From: Chloroflexi bacterium TSY
GTDB lineage: Bacteria; Chloroflexota; Anaerolineae; Caldilineales; Caldilineaceae
Length of the DNA: 64,000 nucleotides
Reading direction: 5' to 3'
Assembly: GCA_019217005.1 (NCBI GenBank)
Contig: JAHBNG010000021.1
Coordinates: 62,001-126,000 of the forward strand
The first letter of the stretch is position 1. Every line of letters begins with the position of its first letter. Both the position numbers and the translations under genes were made by a program. The notes beneath the pieces are model-generated. The model did not search any database. It was not told where the DNA came from and saw only the letters and a program-made list of their open reading frames with translations. This document shows, in pieces, positions 8,541 to 18,341 of the stretch.

Positions 8541-9839
8541 GGCTAAACCAAAAAAATAATTATACGCGAACGAGAGAATGGAGAGGGGGAATAAGGACAA
8601 ACCATTTTTCTAAACCAGGTAAACGTTGGAAGCGTTGTGCCAAACGGTCCATCTCTTTCTGAGTGAGTTTGACGCCGGTCTCATAAAGAGTGGAATTCAG
8701 GTGAACGAAGGGTTGTAGTTGGTTAAAGCGAAAAGAACGGGCAAAATTGAGAACGGTCTCAAGAGAATCGAGAAGAGAACCGTTCCAGTGTTTTTCAAGA
8801 TGGCCCCAAACCCGTTCGATGGGGTTGTATTTACTGTGATAAGGAGGGTAGCAGGCGAGCTGAATAGAGAGACGATAGTGCTCAACAAACTGAGTGAGAC
8901 GATACATAAACTGAGTCCGACGGGTATGATTTTCGGGACCATTGTCCTGATTGATCACGAGGGTCTTGACGTGAGGAAAGTGTTCACGTACGCTTTCCCA
9001 AAAAATCAATCAGGCAGTCGACAATACAGTCACTCGTCACTTTCGACTGAGTCAAGTAAAGAAAGAGTTCCTTGGTTGAAGGGAGGTAAATGCCAAAAGG
9101 AGTGACTTTCTCGGTCTTCTTATCTTGAAAGTCATGATCGAGCGCTTTGACAACCACTCGACTTATCCCTTCTCTCGAGAAACGGTCAAGTAAAATCGTC
9201 GCTTTGGCATCCCAAGAGAGGCGCAGAACCGTCTCGTCTGCATCCGCTTCTTGATTGATCTGATGAATTCTATCAAAGATCGCATCGGTCTCTGGGATCT
9301 TTTTCACTGGTTGACTTTTTTTGACCCGGTTTGAGCCATAGCCTAACTCATTGAGCTTCAAGCGGATGGCCTCTTCGCCAGGCAATTCCTCATCTGTGTA
9401 TCCTTTCTGCTCGATGAGCTGGGTACGCATTTCGGCGGCGGTTAGTCGAGTGTACAATTGGGGGGTCGAAAGGTGGGATCGGTCTGGCTGAATTGATCGG
9501 CGATTTCAACCATATCGGCCAGTAAAGTGGGGATATGGTCTTCGGCTTTTGCGACCACGTCGGTGGCTTTGGTCGACATAACAGAAGCCGCCTTCTAGTT
9601 CTTCCAGGGCTTTGGCTATCGTCGCCCGATTCCAGCCCAACTCTCGTTCTGCTTTCGTCGGACTCCCTTCGCATATCGTTTTGACCGTTTGGGCCATGAA
9701 GTGCCTTCTTTCGTATCCACTTAACATGGCCTTCGTCTCTTTCAAGACTTCAACCATTTCTGGCGAGATTGTCATTTTTGCTCCTTTTGGAGAGCTAGTT
9801 TAACACCTTCTCGCGTATATTTTATTTTTTGGATTGGCC
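8541..9839 (-). mobile_element. ISAzo13-family element, copy 1 (defective)
   Basis: The 1299-bp element has ends GGCTAAACCAAAAAAATAAT and, reversed on the right, GGCCAATCCAAAAAATAAAA. It is flanked by the 3-bp duplication TTA (8538-8540 and 9840-9842). It is nearly identical to the copy at 49783-51087. It split a GT4 gene near its 3' end. Confidence 0.9.
8560..9775 (-). pseudogene. ISAzo13-family transposase, frameshifted
   Basis: The transposase is intact as 405 residues in the copy at 49806-51023; here it is broken into three frames (9506-9775, 8984-9457, 8560-9009). Differences from the intact copy are small indels, mostly in homopolymers: AAAAAA for AAAAA near 9002, a missing T near 9468, and TTTT for TTTTTT near 9546. 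Either it is a decayed copy or the consensus has homopolymer errors. Confidence 0.85.
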
Positions 9840-10902
9840 TTATGCAGAACCGGCGATCTTGTAATACCTGAACAATTCCCTGACTCAATGCATCGACATC
9901 GCGTGGTGGTACGAGAAGTCCACTTTGTTGATGTTCGACAATTTCGCAGACACCGGGTATATCAGAGGCGATTACGGGCTTGCCTGCTGCCATGGCCTCG
10001 AAGACAACGACTGGCGCATTCTCAGGGCCGGAAATGGATGGAAGCGTTAAGAGATCGGAGGCCGCATAATAGGCTGGCAAATCAGCATTATTGATTGCCC
10101 CAGCAAAGATCACTGCTGAATCCAAGGTAAGTTCACTAGCCATGTTCTTGAGCTCGGGCAACAGTTCCCCATCGCCAACAACCAACAAACGTGCCTCTGG
10201 CATGTATGCAAGAACTTGCTGCATTGCCCGTAAGAGGTAATCAACTCCTTTGTAGCGATTTGCACGATGTAGCCGACCAACCCATAGAATGAGTGGGACT
10301 CTCTGGGGAATGTTATATTTCTGTCGAATAGATCCCCCATCGGCTTCCGCACCAAAACTCTGAATCTCGGCACCTGTTCGGACAATTCTCACTCGTTTTT
10401 CCACAGTTTGTGGTAGCCAAAAGGAACACCTGTAACTTTCGGTCAGAAAGACTGTGCGATCCACAGTACGAAGCGAGATAGAGTGACAGAAAAGATTGTA
10501 TGTTTGTGCAATTGCTCGATAGAGGAGGCTTCCATCGATTCCCTGTCCATGGTGCGTGGCAACGAGAGAAGTTTTATGGCGTCGTGCGGCAAGTGCTGCA
10601 GTTTCCAAACCAAGATGGAAGGGAATGTGAATGTGGTAAGCATCGTATCCACTAGATGTCATTAATCGCCCTATAAACTTGCGCGAAACAACAGCTCTGT
10701 ATAAGTTTAAATCTAGTTTGCACCTACGTACGAAGACACCATCATCTGTCTTCTCAACCTCTGGACCAGAATCGGTCTTAACCGTGAGTACATCCACATC
10801 GTGCCCGCGTTGGGTAAGTGCGCGACTGAGGTTTTGAACAAAGTACTGAATGCCCCCAATATCAGGCGGGTAATAAGCTGTAATCTGTAAAATTCTCATC
10901 AT
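9772..10902 (-). pseudogene. GT4 glycosyltransferase truncated by ISAzo13 insertion
   Basis: The reading frame of 376 residues starts MMRILQITAYYPPDIGGIQY, a GT4 N-terminus with the Gly-rich GGIQ loop. It has LVVGDGELLPELK and the donor-site segment NAPVVVFEAMAAGKPVIASD near residue 310. The last 22 residues (from RPIQKIKYTREG on) are encoded by the inserted element; native sequence ends at CI. The element-supplied stop overlaps the transposase ATG. The true tail of about 31 residues is at 8440-8540. Most of the donor domain is intact, so residual activity is possible. As first gene of the operon, its interruption may also be polar on the genes downstream. Confidence 0.85.
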
Positions 10903-10954
10903 CCTTTTTGTTCATCTCCCAGAAGTGTGCAAGAATCATCTCTGCCCCGATTCA

Positions 10955-11031
10955 GAGTGTGTACTACAAAGTGTGTAAATGAACACTGCTCGGTCAGAGA
11001 TCCGCTGCATTTACACAATTTGTGCTATACC
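10955..11031. repeat. MITE-C copy 1
   Basis: A palindromic segment of 77 bp, from GAGTGTGTACTACAAAGTGT to TTTACACAATTTGTGCTATA, lies upstream of the GT4 start at 10902. A closely similar copy with better-preserved ends is at 29205-29282. Both sit just upstream of a minus-strand gene start. No coding capacity. Confidence 0.65.
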
Positions 11032-11048
11032 GCCCTTTTTTATAGTAT

Positions 11049-11263
11049 CAGTAGATCCAAATTTGGCGTTTTTGGCGATTTTCAGTCGAGATTGCAGGGA
11101 TTTTGGAGTCATTTATTCAGATTTCGGTTACAGAAAACAACCTATTTCATATCTGAAAATCGCCCAAATCTAACGCAAAAACTAGATATCGACCGGCAAA
11201 TTTGTATTTATGTCAACTGTTTAGCCAGAATTCTCTCTCAAAACCTGAAATTTGGATCTACTG
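11049..11263. mobile_element. MITE-B copy 1 (215 bp)
   Basis: A 215-bp element starting CAGTAGATCCAAATTT and ending with its inverted complement. It is flanked by AGTAT on both sides (11044-11048 and 11264-11268). Copies of exactly the same length are at 24977-25191, 41903-42117 and 58410-58624. ISa copy 1 then inserted at the right-hand AGTAT. Confidence 0.9.
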
Positions 11264-11268
11264 AGTAT

Positions 11269-12765
11269 CTTTACTTTCTGGTAAAGGCTTGAGTGACAAA
11301 GGGCAAACCGAAAGGGGCGGAAAAAAGAATCCATCCTGAAAAAACGGGATAAAATGTAAAAATAGTGCTCGGCTAGTTTAAGCAGCGGCATTGAGGCGGC
11401 GATGAGCGAGAACGCCTTTAGGTAAATGGTGTGAAACCGAGGCCTTTTTCCGAAAGTCAGGGTCGAGTTGGTCGGGAGTTGGAAAAAGAGCACTCGAGAG
11501 AACGCGCGCAGCCTGCCGGGAGTGGCAGGCTCTCGATCCCAGTAGCCAGTCGGTATGGGAGGAAGAGAAGCGGCTAAATGGGAAAGAAGATTGCCAGCCA
11601 GCAGCCCCAGTTCAGGTAAGCGGAAGCAAGCCTCATCGGCATGAACAAATTGACGATGTAAGCCAATCATCTGCTTGGAAGCCAAGGGGGGATGTTCAAC
11701 AGGCCAGCGCTCCAGATAGAAAAGATAAATGGTTTCAGCTTGTAAAGCCATGACGGTCGCCAGAACCAAAGGTGTGTGATAAGCAGGATCCTGAAAGACG
11801 TAAATCGAATAGGTGCGGTTGGCTGTATCCACCTTGGTTGTCCTGGGGACGAGATTGTGCCATGCTTGATAGCGAATCAGGCGACCACTATAGACAAATT
11901 GACCAAACGAGTCTGGAGTTGTGGCCTCGAGTCGCTTTCCCTATAGCATCGAGAGAGCGGACGCACAATATCACCATATTCGGGTGGTCTGCCTTTTCCT
12001 TACGTTCGGGTAACTCATTGCGGCGCGCTGTGCAGTTAATCGCTTCCCGAAGGACAAATCGGTCGACGTCGCTTTCTAGCATTTCTCTGATTGTAAACCC
12101 GGCATCGACCACCGCCACTTCGTCTGACTCCAGTGATTTCTTGGTCTCTTTCAGCAGCTTTTCCGAAACTCACTTTCCTTTGTGCCTACCTCGCATCTCA
12201 TGATTGCCTTGAGCAGTGGCACTCGTTTCCCGCCTATCTCCCCCGAGCTTATCATCACTCCAAAGATGAGCGCGGGCAATGCCCGACGAGCCGTTGAGTT
12301 ATAGAGTCGGTTCACTTTCCCTTGCAGCTTCGGTCGCCAGAACCCTGTGATATCTATGCTTTTCACTCGGTATCCTTCTAACTTTTTTGCCTCCCATTCC
12401 CCTTTCCACTCCACTTCTTCTTGCCACGATGAGAGCAGGCTTGCAATATCCCATGATCCATATCGAAAGCTCCACCAGCTTCTTCGGATCTCCTCATCTT
12501 CAAACCCGCTTTCACTCAATCCACTATGGATTGCTCCTCAACTTTTCAGAAACGACCCATTCATCATCGCCCACATCAGACGCATTACATTTACGTTTGT
12601 TCCCACCGGCGTTACTTGCAATACATTCATCAGTACTGCTATAGTTATTTCTGGCGCGGTTAGCATTCCTTCCTCCTTTTTGGTTTCGCTACCTTTAGGA
12701 TGAAACGCTAACCGCTTTTTGTCACATTTCTCACCTCATCTCTTTTCTTTTACCAGAAAGTAAAG
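11269..12765 (-). mobile_element. ISa copy 1, degenerate
   Basis: About 1497 bp with the 17-bp inverted end CTTTACTTTCTGGTAAA at both sides and the 5-bp duplication AGTAT (11264-11268, 12766-12770). The transposase is broken into several frames (remnants 12151-12519, 11888-12118, 11269-11832). It has many substitutions relative to the intact copies, so it is the oldest ISa copy in the window. Confidence 0.9.
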
Positions 12766-12897
12766 AGTATAGGAATGTATAAAATCAGCCACGAGATATG
12801 ACCCGATTCTGGCTGTGGATGCTACGCATCTGTAACCAAACACGCAGTGGTCGCTTCGACCTAGCTGACGGCTGATTAGCTGAAAGCTTTTTCATGT

Positions 12898-13962
12898 CTA
12901 CCAAATTGCCAAACGTTGGCACAACCGACCATATCCTTTCAGAAGAATAGCTGTCGTGTGCTCTAATATCTGTGCTGGCAAATCTGGCATGGTTCCTGCA
13001 AATCGCAAGTGAGGCGACCAGTGACGCAGGATTGCCCGATCATGAACCCGCCGCTGTGCATTTGTCTTGCGGCGTTGTGCCTGAATCTTCTGTCGGTGAT
13101 GCCAAAGCCAAGACCAACTACGGAACTTGGCCTTCAGGTGGGCTGGCCCTTGCGTCGCGGCATAGACCCAAGCCATCACCTCGCCCAGCAGAAGACCGGG
13201 TAAGAGTATAAGCAATGTGGGAACGCGCAAGGTTTTGAAGAGAGCGAGCCAGCGATTGCGCTCTTGATAATAGGCCTTTTGCGGACTAAACTTGAAACGA
13301 TACCGATGTGTGACAATCGAGCTTGATACATAGAGGAGGCGATATCCCATCAATTGGGTGCGCAGAGAGAGATCTGTGTCCTCGAAGTATAAAAAGAAGG
13401 ATGTATCGAAACCACCCAGCTCTTTGAAAAGCACCCGAGGGATGGCAAATGATGCACCCGAAACCGCCGCAACATCACTGGATGTTTCCCAATTCGTTGC
13501 GACATCTTCCAATCCTCGACAAACGGTAATCCCCGTCCATGTGATGTCATTACCACATGCATTGATCAGATTTGGTCGGTCAGCTAGAAGTACGCGCGAT
13601 GTGGTCATACCAATGTTTGGCTCTTGGCAGAGAGGTCGCACAAGCTCTGCGAGCCAACCCGGTTGCGGTTGCGTATCTGGATTGAGAAAAACCAGGATAT
13701 CACCATTGGCAATAGCCGCTCCCGCATTGTTTCCCGCCGCAAATCCAATATTCTTATTTAGCCTCAAATAGCGGATCGAACACTGATATTCTTTTGCAAT
13801 TATCTCAGTCTCATCGATGGATGCATTGTCCACCAGAATAATCTCAAAGTCAGGATACGCTTGCGCAATCAGATGCTGCAAGCAAGTCGGTAAATCACTC
13901 GCGCTGTTGTAGCCCACAATGATGACACTGCAGCGAGGAGAGGCATCGATCTTCGTGTTCAT
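12898..13962 (-). CDS. GT2 glycosyltransferase, rhamnosyltransferase-like (duplicate 1)
   Basis: A 354-residue protein with a GT2 (GT-A fold) domain over residues 10-235: CSVIIVGYNSASDLPTCLQH, LVDNASIDET, the DxD-like FLNPDTQPQPGW, and GGFDTSFFLYFEDTDLSLR, the acceptor-side motif common in WbbL-type rhamnosyltransferases. A hydrophobic segment (LLILLPGLLLGEVMAW) near residue 255 anchors it to the inner membrane, followed by a basic tail. It is transcribed together with the GT2 gene at 13974, 11 bases upstream. An identical copy is at 17266-18330. Confidence 0.9.
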   Translation of the reverse strand: MNTKIDASPRCSVIIVGYNSASDLPTCLQHLIAQAYPDFEIILVDNASIDETEIIAKEYQCSIRYLRLNKNIGFAAGNNAGAAIANGDILVFLNPDTQPQPGWLAELVRPLCQEPNIGMTTSRVLLADRPNLINACGNDITWTGITVCRGLEDVATNWETSSDVAAVSGASFAIPRVLFKELGGFDTSFFLYFEDTDLSLRTQLMGYRLLYVSSSIVTHRYRFKFSPQKAYYQERNRWLALFKTLRVPTLLILLPGLLLGEVMAWVYAATQGPAHLKAKFRSWSWLWHHRQKIQAQRRKTNAQRRVHDRAILRHWSPHLRFAGTMPDLPAQILEHTTAILLKGYGRLCQRLAIW

Positions 13963-13973
13963 GATTGGCCGAC

Positions 13974-14960
13974 CTACTGTTTGTTCATGAAATACCGAAT
14001 TGCGTGGAGCGTAACACCGGTTGAAAAGAAAATGCTACCCATCACAATCAACATCACGGTGAGAAGACCATGACCAATCGCCAACTGTGCCGTGGCTTGG
14101 AAACTACTAATCACGCGCAGACCCATAATGAGACCCAGGATCAGAATGGCAAAAGAAAGAACACCAAAGAAAAAGAGTGGTCGCATCTGGAGCACCATCT
14201 TCAAGATGCCATCCACCACTTGCATACCGTGTTTGATGGGATTGCGCTTTGGAGGTTCTTCATAGATGCAGCTGATGGGCACCTCTTGCACACGCAAACC
14301 ATGCTCTCCAATAGCAAACTGCATCTCAGACTCAATCGAAAAACCTTGACCGCTAAAGGAAAGCTGACTCGCCGCCCTGGCTGAGAGTGCACGAAAGCCA
14401 CTTTGAGAATCGCTGAGGGGGACGCCTGAGGCAACGTTGGTAAACCAGGTTAAAACATGTTGCCCAACTCGACGCCAGTGAGGAATATCGCTCTCTATCT
14501 CCATGAAACGAGAACCAACGACTAAATCCGCCTTGCCGTCTAAGATGGGACGTGCGAGCCGCGGTGTCTCTTCTGGCGCATGTTGCCCATCCCCATCAAG
14601 CAAGATAATAACGTTGGCATCAAGTTCTAAAGCCGCCTTCAGTCCAACTTGAAGGGCCGCGCCCTTGCCACTGTTCTGTGGCATGTTGATCACAATGGCA
14701 CCTGCTGTACGTGCAATTTGTTCTGTGTCATCTGTGGAGCCATCATTGACAACGATTACCCTCTCTGTATAACGACTTGCTGTAATAACAACGCTGCCGA
14801 TAAAGCGTGCTTCGTTGTAGGCTGCAATGAGGGCAACTGATTTTGCTATTCGATTTATAGGAATATTGTCTGTGTGAGGAAAAATCCCATTTTTGTTCGG
14901 TACGGGCGGGACAAAACGGTTGAGAGGGAAGACCGTCATCTGTCCATTGTGTAAAGTCAT
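13974..14960 (-). CDS. GT2 dolichyl-phosphate-mannosyltransferase-like protein (duplicate 1)
   Basis: The 328-residue protein has a GT2 domain (residues about 40-250) with LIAAYNEARFIG, VNDGSTDDTEQIA, and LLDGDGQHAPEE (DxD metal site), then SQSGFRALS and ESEMQFAIGEHG. Two C-terminal membrane segments (residues about 265-320) follow. This resembles DPM1/GtrB-like enzymes that load a sugar on a polyprenyl phosphate. The product would feed the polysaccharide made by the neighbouring genes. It is the upstream gene of a two-gene unit; an identical copy is at 18342-19328. Confidence 0.88.
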   Translation of the reverse strand: MTLHNGQMTVFPLNRFVPPVPNKNGIFPHTDNIPINRIAKSVALIAAYNEARFIGSVVITASRYTERVIVVNDGSTDDTEQIARTAGAIVINMPQNSGKGAALQVGLKAALELDANVIILLDGDGQHAPEETPRLARPILDGKADLVVGSRFMEIESDIPHWRRVGQHVLTWFTNVASGVPLSDSQSGFRALSARAASQLSFSGQGFSIESEMQFAIGEHGLRVQEVPISCIYEEPPKRNPIKHGMQVVDGILKMVLQMRPLFFFGVLSFAILILGLIMGLRVISSFQATAQLAIGHGLLTVMLIVMGSIFFSTGVTLHAIRYFMNKQ

Positions 14961-15299
14961 AAAACTACATCCTGTTCACTGAACTTCAAGTAAATAGTGC
15001 TTTCTTATGGAATAAGCTGACGCCCTTCATTCGAAAAGGTTATGGTTGCGAACGTGACCATATATAAGTAGTATTGCCAGCGTATAAGAACGAGCGCATG
15101 TGAGACTCTGTTTGGGATGTTTCCAACTGACATGCTGCTGCGAGCCATACTTGTTCCTGACCTGCCCAGTTGAACGTGAGGTGACTGTCACCTTCGGGGA
15201 TAACCTGAACAGTTACCAAAGGTAGCTGTAGGTCCAACCAGCTTCTCGAGCAAGAATTCATCGGCACAGAACTTTTCGGATAAACACTAGTGTTTTGTC
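14961..15299. other. Gene-poor spacer with partial MITE-D
   Basis: The 339 bases hold no convincing gene. A 75-codon minus-strand frame (15040-15267; LTFNWAGQEQVWLAAACQ) could be the tail of a beta-rich protein cut off by the elements to its right. A truncated MITE-D end (about 15231-15297) runs up to the TA where the IS630 fragment begins. The same sequence recurs at 19329-19657. Confidence 0.55.
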
Positions 15300-15629
15300 A
15301 GATAAGTTATGATACAGGTTGGTCATCAGAATCGGTATCCAAAACAGGATAGAAACGCTGGAACTTCTGGCGAGCGAGAGCGGGGGGTAAATTGCCATTG
15401 AATGGTAGCGGATTGTTCATTGCGCTCGTTGACAAGAGCAAGGACAACAGTCTCAAGAAGCTCTTTGGAATCAATGCGGCGATCAAGAACTTGGCGAGTG
15501 ATAACCGAGAGTTCAATTTCAACCATATTAAGCCAACTCCCGTTGACGGGGGTATAAACCATCTGAAAGTGCTGAGCCAGAGCGAAAGCTTCCTCAGGCG
15601 AAAAGATGGTGTAGAAGGAACTGGGTGAA
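15300..15629 (-). mobile_element. IS630 3' fragment (duplicate of 19658-19996)
   Basis: The end GTGTTTTGTCAGATAAGTTA after a TA and the C-terminal transposase code (SWLNMVEIELSV) match the IS630 element at 35477-36710. It stops at ISa copy 2 and has no partner half next to it, because it was copied as part of the tandem duplication. Confidence 0.9.
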
Positions 15630-17133
15630 CTTTACTTTCTGGTAAAGGCTTGAGTGACAAAGGGCAAACCGAAAGGGGCGGAAAAAAGAATCCACCCTGA
15701 AAAAACGGGATAAAATGTAAAAATAGTGCTCGGCTAGTTTAAGCAGCGGCATTGAGGCGGCGATGAGCGAGAACGCCTTTAGGGAAATGGTGTGAAACCG
15801 AGGCCTTTTTCCGAAAGTCAGGGTCGAGTTGGTCAGGAGTTGGAAAAAGAGCACTCGAGAGAACACGGCGCAGCCTGCCGGGAGTGGATTGAGGCTCTCG
15901 ATCCCAGTAGCCAGTCGGTATGGGAGGAAGAGAAGCGGCTAAATGGGAAAGAAGATTGCCAGCCAGCAGCCCCAGTTCAGGTAAGCGGAAACAAGCCTCA
16001 TCGGCATGAACAAATTGACGATGTAAGCCAATCATCTGCTTGGAAGCCAAGGGGGGAGGTTCAACAGGCCAGCGTTCCAGGTAGACAAGATAAATGGTTT
16101 CAGGCTGCAAAGTCATAACGGTCGCCAAAACCAAAGGTGTGTTGTAGGCCGGATCCTGAATGACGTAAATCGAGTAGGTACGGTTGGCTGTATCCACCTT
16201 GGTTGTTCTGGGGACGAGATTGTGCCATGCTTGATAGCAAATCAGGCGACCACTATAGAGAAAGCGACCAGACGAGTCCGGAGTTGTAGCCTCGAGTCGC
16301 TTTCCCTTATAGCTGCGAGAGAGCGGACGCACAATATCACCATATTCAGGTGGTCTGCCTTTTTCTTTGCGTTTGGGGAACTCATTGCGGCGCACTGTGC
16401 AGTTAATGGCTTCCCGCAGGACAAATCGGTCGATGCCGCTTTCTAGCATTTCTCTGATTGTAAACCCGGCATCGACCACCGCCACTTCGTCTGACTCCAG
16501 TGATTTCTTCGTCTCTGTCAGCAGCTTTTTCCGAAACTCACTTTCCTTTGTTCCAACCGTGCATCTCATGATTGCCTTGAGCAGTGGCACTCGCTTCCCG
16601 CCTATCTCCCCCGAGCTTATCATCACTCCAAAGATGAGCGCGGGCAATGCCCGACGAGCCGTTGAGTTATAGAGTCGGTTCACTTTCCCTTGCAGCTTCG
16701 GTCGCCAGAACCCTGTGATATCTATGCTTTTCACTCGGTACCCTTCTAACTTTTTTGCCTCCCATTCCCCTTTCCACTCCACTTCTTCTTGCCACGACCC
16801 CAGCAGACTTGTGATATCCCATGATCCATATCGAAAGCTCCACCAGCTTCGCCGGAGCTCCTCATCTTCAAACCCGCTTTCTTTCAATGCGCTATGGATT
16901 GCTCCTCGACTTTTCAGAAACGACCCATTCAGCATTGCCCACATCAGACGCATTACATTTACGTTTGTTCCCATCGGCGTTACTTGCAATACATTCATCA
17001 GTACTGCTATAGTTATTTCTGGCGCGGTTAGCATTCCTTCCTCCTTTTTGGGTTCTCTACCTTTAGGATGAACTGCTAACCGCTTTTTGTCACATTTCTC
17101 ACCTCATCTCTTTTCTTTTACCAGAAAGTAAAG
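15630..17133 (-). mobile_element. ISa copy 2, intact
   Basis: 1504 bp with perfect 17-bp ends CTTTACTTTCTGGTAAA. Its flanks do not match each other: the left flank GTGAA is that of copy 3, the right flank AGTAT that of copy 1. This is the signature of a recombinant junction between two ISa copies. At several diagnostic bases it matches copy 4 rather than copies 1 or 3. Confidence 0.92.
15739..17034 (-). CDS. ISa transposase (intact, 431 aa)
   Basis: The 431-residue protein begins MLTAPEITIAVLMNVLQ and has acidic residues placed as in DDE transposases: SIDITGFWRP near residue 120, VAVVDAGFTIRE near residue 188. A 60-residue C-terminal tail ends HRRLNAAA. I could not assign it to a named IS family; an IS4-like RNase H fold is an inference. 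It is identical in length and sequence, as far as read, to the plus-strand copy at 23559-24854, and is probably active. Confidence 0.85.
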   Translation of the reverse strand: MLTAPEITIAVLMNVLQVTPMGTNVNVMRLMWAMLNGSFLKSRGAIHSALKESGFEDEELRRSWWSFRYGSWDITSLLGSWQEEVEWKGEWEAKKLEGYRVKSIDITGFWRPKLQGKVNRLYNSTARRALPALIFGVMISSGEIGGKRVPLLKAIMRCTVGTKESEFRKKLLTETKKSLESDEVAVVDAGFTIREMLESGIDRFVLREAINCTVRRNEFPKRKEKGRPPEYGDIVRPLSRSYKGKRLEATTPDSSGRFLYSGRLICYQAWHNLVPRTTKVDTANRTYSIYVIQDPAYNTPLVLATVMTLQPETIYLVYLERWPVEPPPLASKQMIGLHRQFVHADEACFRLPELGLLAGNLLSHLAASLPPIPTGYWDREPQSTPGRLRRVLSSALFPTPDQLDPDFRKKASVSHHFPKGVLAHRRLNAAA

Positions 17134-17265
17134 AGTATAGGAATGTATAAAATCAGCCACGAGATATGACCCGATTCTGGCTGTGGATGCTACGCATCTG
17201 TAACCAAACACGCAGTGGTCGCTTCGACCTAGCTGACGGCTGATTAGCTGAAAGCTTTTTCATGT

Positions 17266-18330
17266 CTACCAAATTGCCAAACGTTGGCACAACCGACCAT
17301 ATCCTTTCAGAAGAATAGCTGTCGTGTGCTCTAATATCTGTGCTGGCAAATCTGGCATGGTTCCTGCAAATCGCAAGTGAGGCGACCAGTGACGCAGGAT
17401 TGCCCGATCATGAACCCGCCGCTGTGCATTTGTCTTGCGGCGTTGTGCCTGAATCTTCTGTCGGTGATGCCAAAGCCAAGACCAACTACGGAACTTGGCC
17501 TTCAGGTGGGCTGGCCCTTGCGTCGCGGCATAGACCCAAGCCATCACCTCGCCCAGCAGAAGACCGGGTAAGAGTATAAGCAATGTGGGAACGCGCAAGG
17601 TTTTGAAGAGAGCGAGCCAGCGATTGCGCTCTTGATAATAGGCCTTTTGCGGACTAAACTTGAAACGATACCGATGTGTGACAATCGAGCTTGATACATA
17701 GAGGAGGCGATATCCCATCAATTGGGTGCGCAGAGAGAGATCTGTGTCCTCGAAGTATAAAAAGAAGGATGTATCGAAACCACCCAGCTCTTTGAAAAGC
17801 ACCCGAGGGATGGCAAATGATGCACCCGAAACCGCCGCAACATCACTGGATGTTTCCCAATTCGTTGCGACATCTTCCAATCCTCGACAAACGGTAATCC
17901 CCGTCCATGTGATGTCATTACCACATGCATTGATCAGATTTGGTCGGTCAGCTAGAAGTACGCGCGATGTGGTCATACCAATGTTTGGCTCTTGGCAGAG
18001 AGGTCGCACAAGCTCTGCGAGCCAACCCGGTTGCGGTTGCGTATCTGGATTGAGAAAAACCAGGATATCACCATTGGCAATAGCCGCTCCCGCATTGTTT
18101 CCCGCCGCAAATCCAATATTCTTATTTAGCCTCAAATAGCGGATCGAACACTGATATTCTTTTGCAATTATCTCAGTCTCATCGATGGATGCATTGTCCA
18201 CCAGAATAATCTCAAAGTCAGGATACGCTTGCGCAATCAGATGCTGCAAGCAAGTCGGTAAATCACTCGCGCTGTTGTAGCCCACAATGATGACACTGCA
18301 GCGAGGAGAGGCATCGATCTTCGTGTTCAT
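17266..18330 (-). CDS. GT2 glycosyltransferase, rhamnosyltransferase-like (duplicate 2)
   Basis: The protein is the same 354 residues as the one at 12898-13962, with the same start and stop context: GT2 domain, NPDTQ metal-site region, FEDTDLSLR motif, and one membrane segment near residue 255. Both copies keep an intact frame, so gene dosage may be doubled. No sequence difference was seen between them. Confidence 0.9.
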   Translation of the reverse strand: MNTKIDASPRCSVIIVGYNSASDLPTCLQHLIAQAYPDFEIILVDNASIDETEIIAKEYQCSIRYLRLNKNIGFAAGNNAGAAIANGDILVFLNPDTQPQPGWLAELVRPLCQEPNIGMTTSRVLLADRPNLINACGNDITWTGITVCRGLEDVATNWETSSDVAAVSGASFAIPRVLFKELGGFDTSFFLYFEDTDLSLRTQLMGYRLLYVSSSIVTHRYRFKFSPQKAYYQERNRWLALFKTLRVPTLLILLPGLLLGEVMAWVYAATQGPAHLKAKFRSWSWLWHHRQKIQAQRRKTNAQRRVHDRAILRHWSPHLRFAGTMPDLPAQILEHTTAILLKGYGRLCQRLAIW

Positions 18331-18341
18331 GATTGGCCGAC

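Larger units (their letters stand above)
12766..17133. repeat. Tandem duplication, unit 1 (two GT2 genes + ISa)
   Basis: This unit and the next (17134-21500) are direct neighbours. They share about 2864 bp carrying two GT2 genes and an IS630 3' fragment, which I see as identical except one G in a homopolymer (six G near 15385 against five near 19750). Each unit ends with an ISa copy. The structure is what unequal recombination between flanking ISa copies would give. Confidence 0.9.

Noticed and set aside
12347..12703. Repeated 118-codon frames on the strand opposite to each ISa transposase (also at 16715, 21082, 23522, 51318)
   Set aside because: They are present in every ISa copy only because the transposase code is; no ribosome site and no coding character of their own.
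15040..15267. A 75-codon minus-strand frame, duplicated at 19408-19635
   Set aside because: It starts inside the MITE-D remnant and has no ribosome site; at best it is the tail of a lost gene, so it is only mentioned in the spacer entry.
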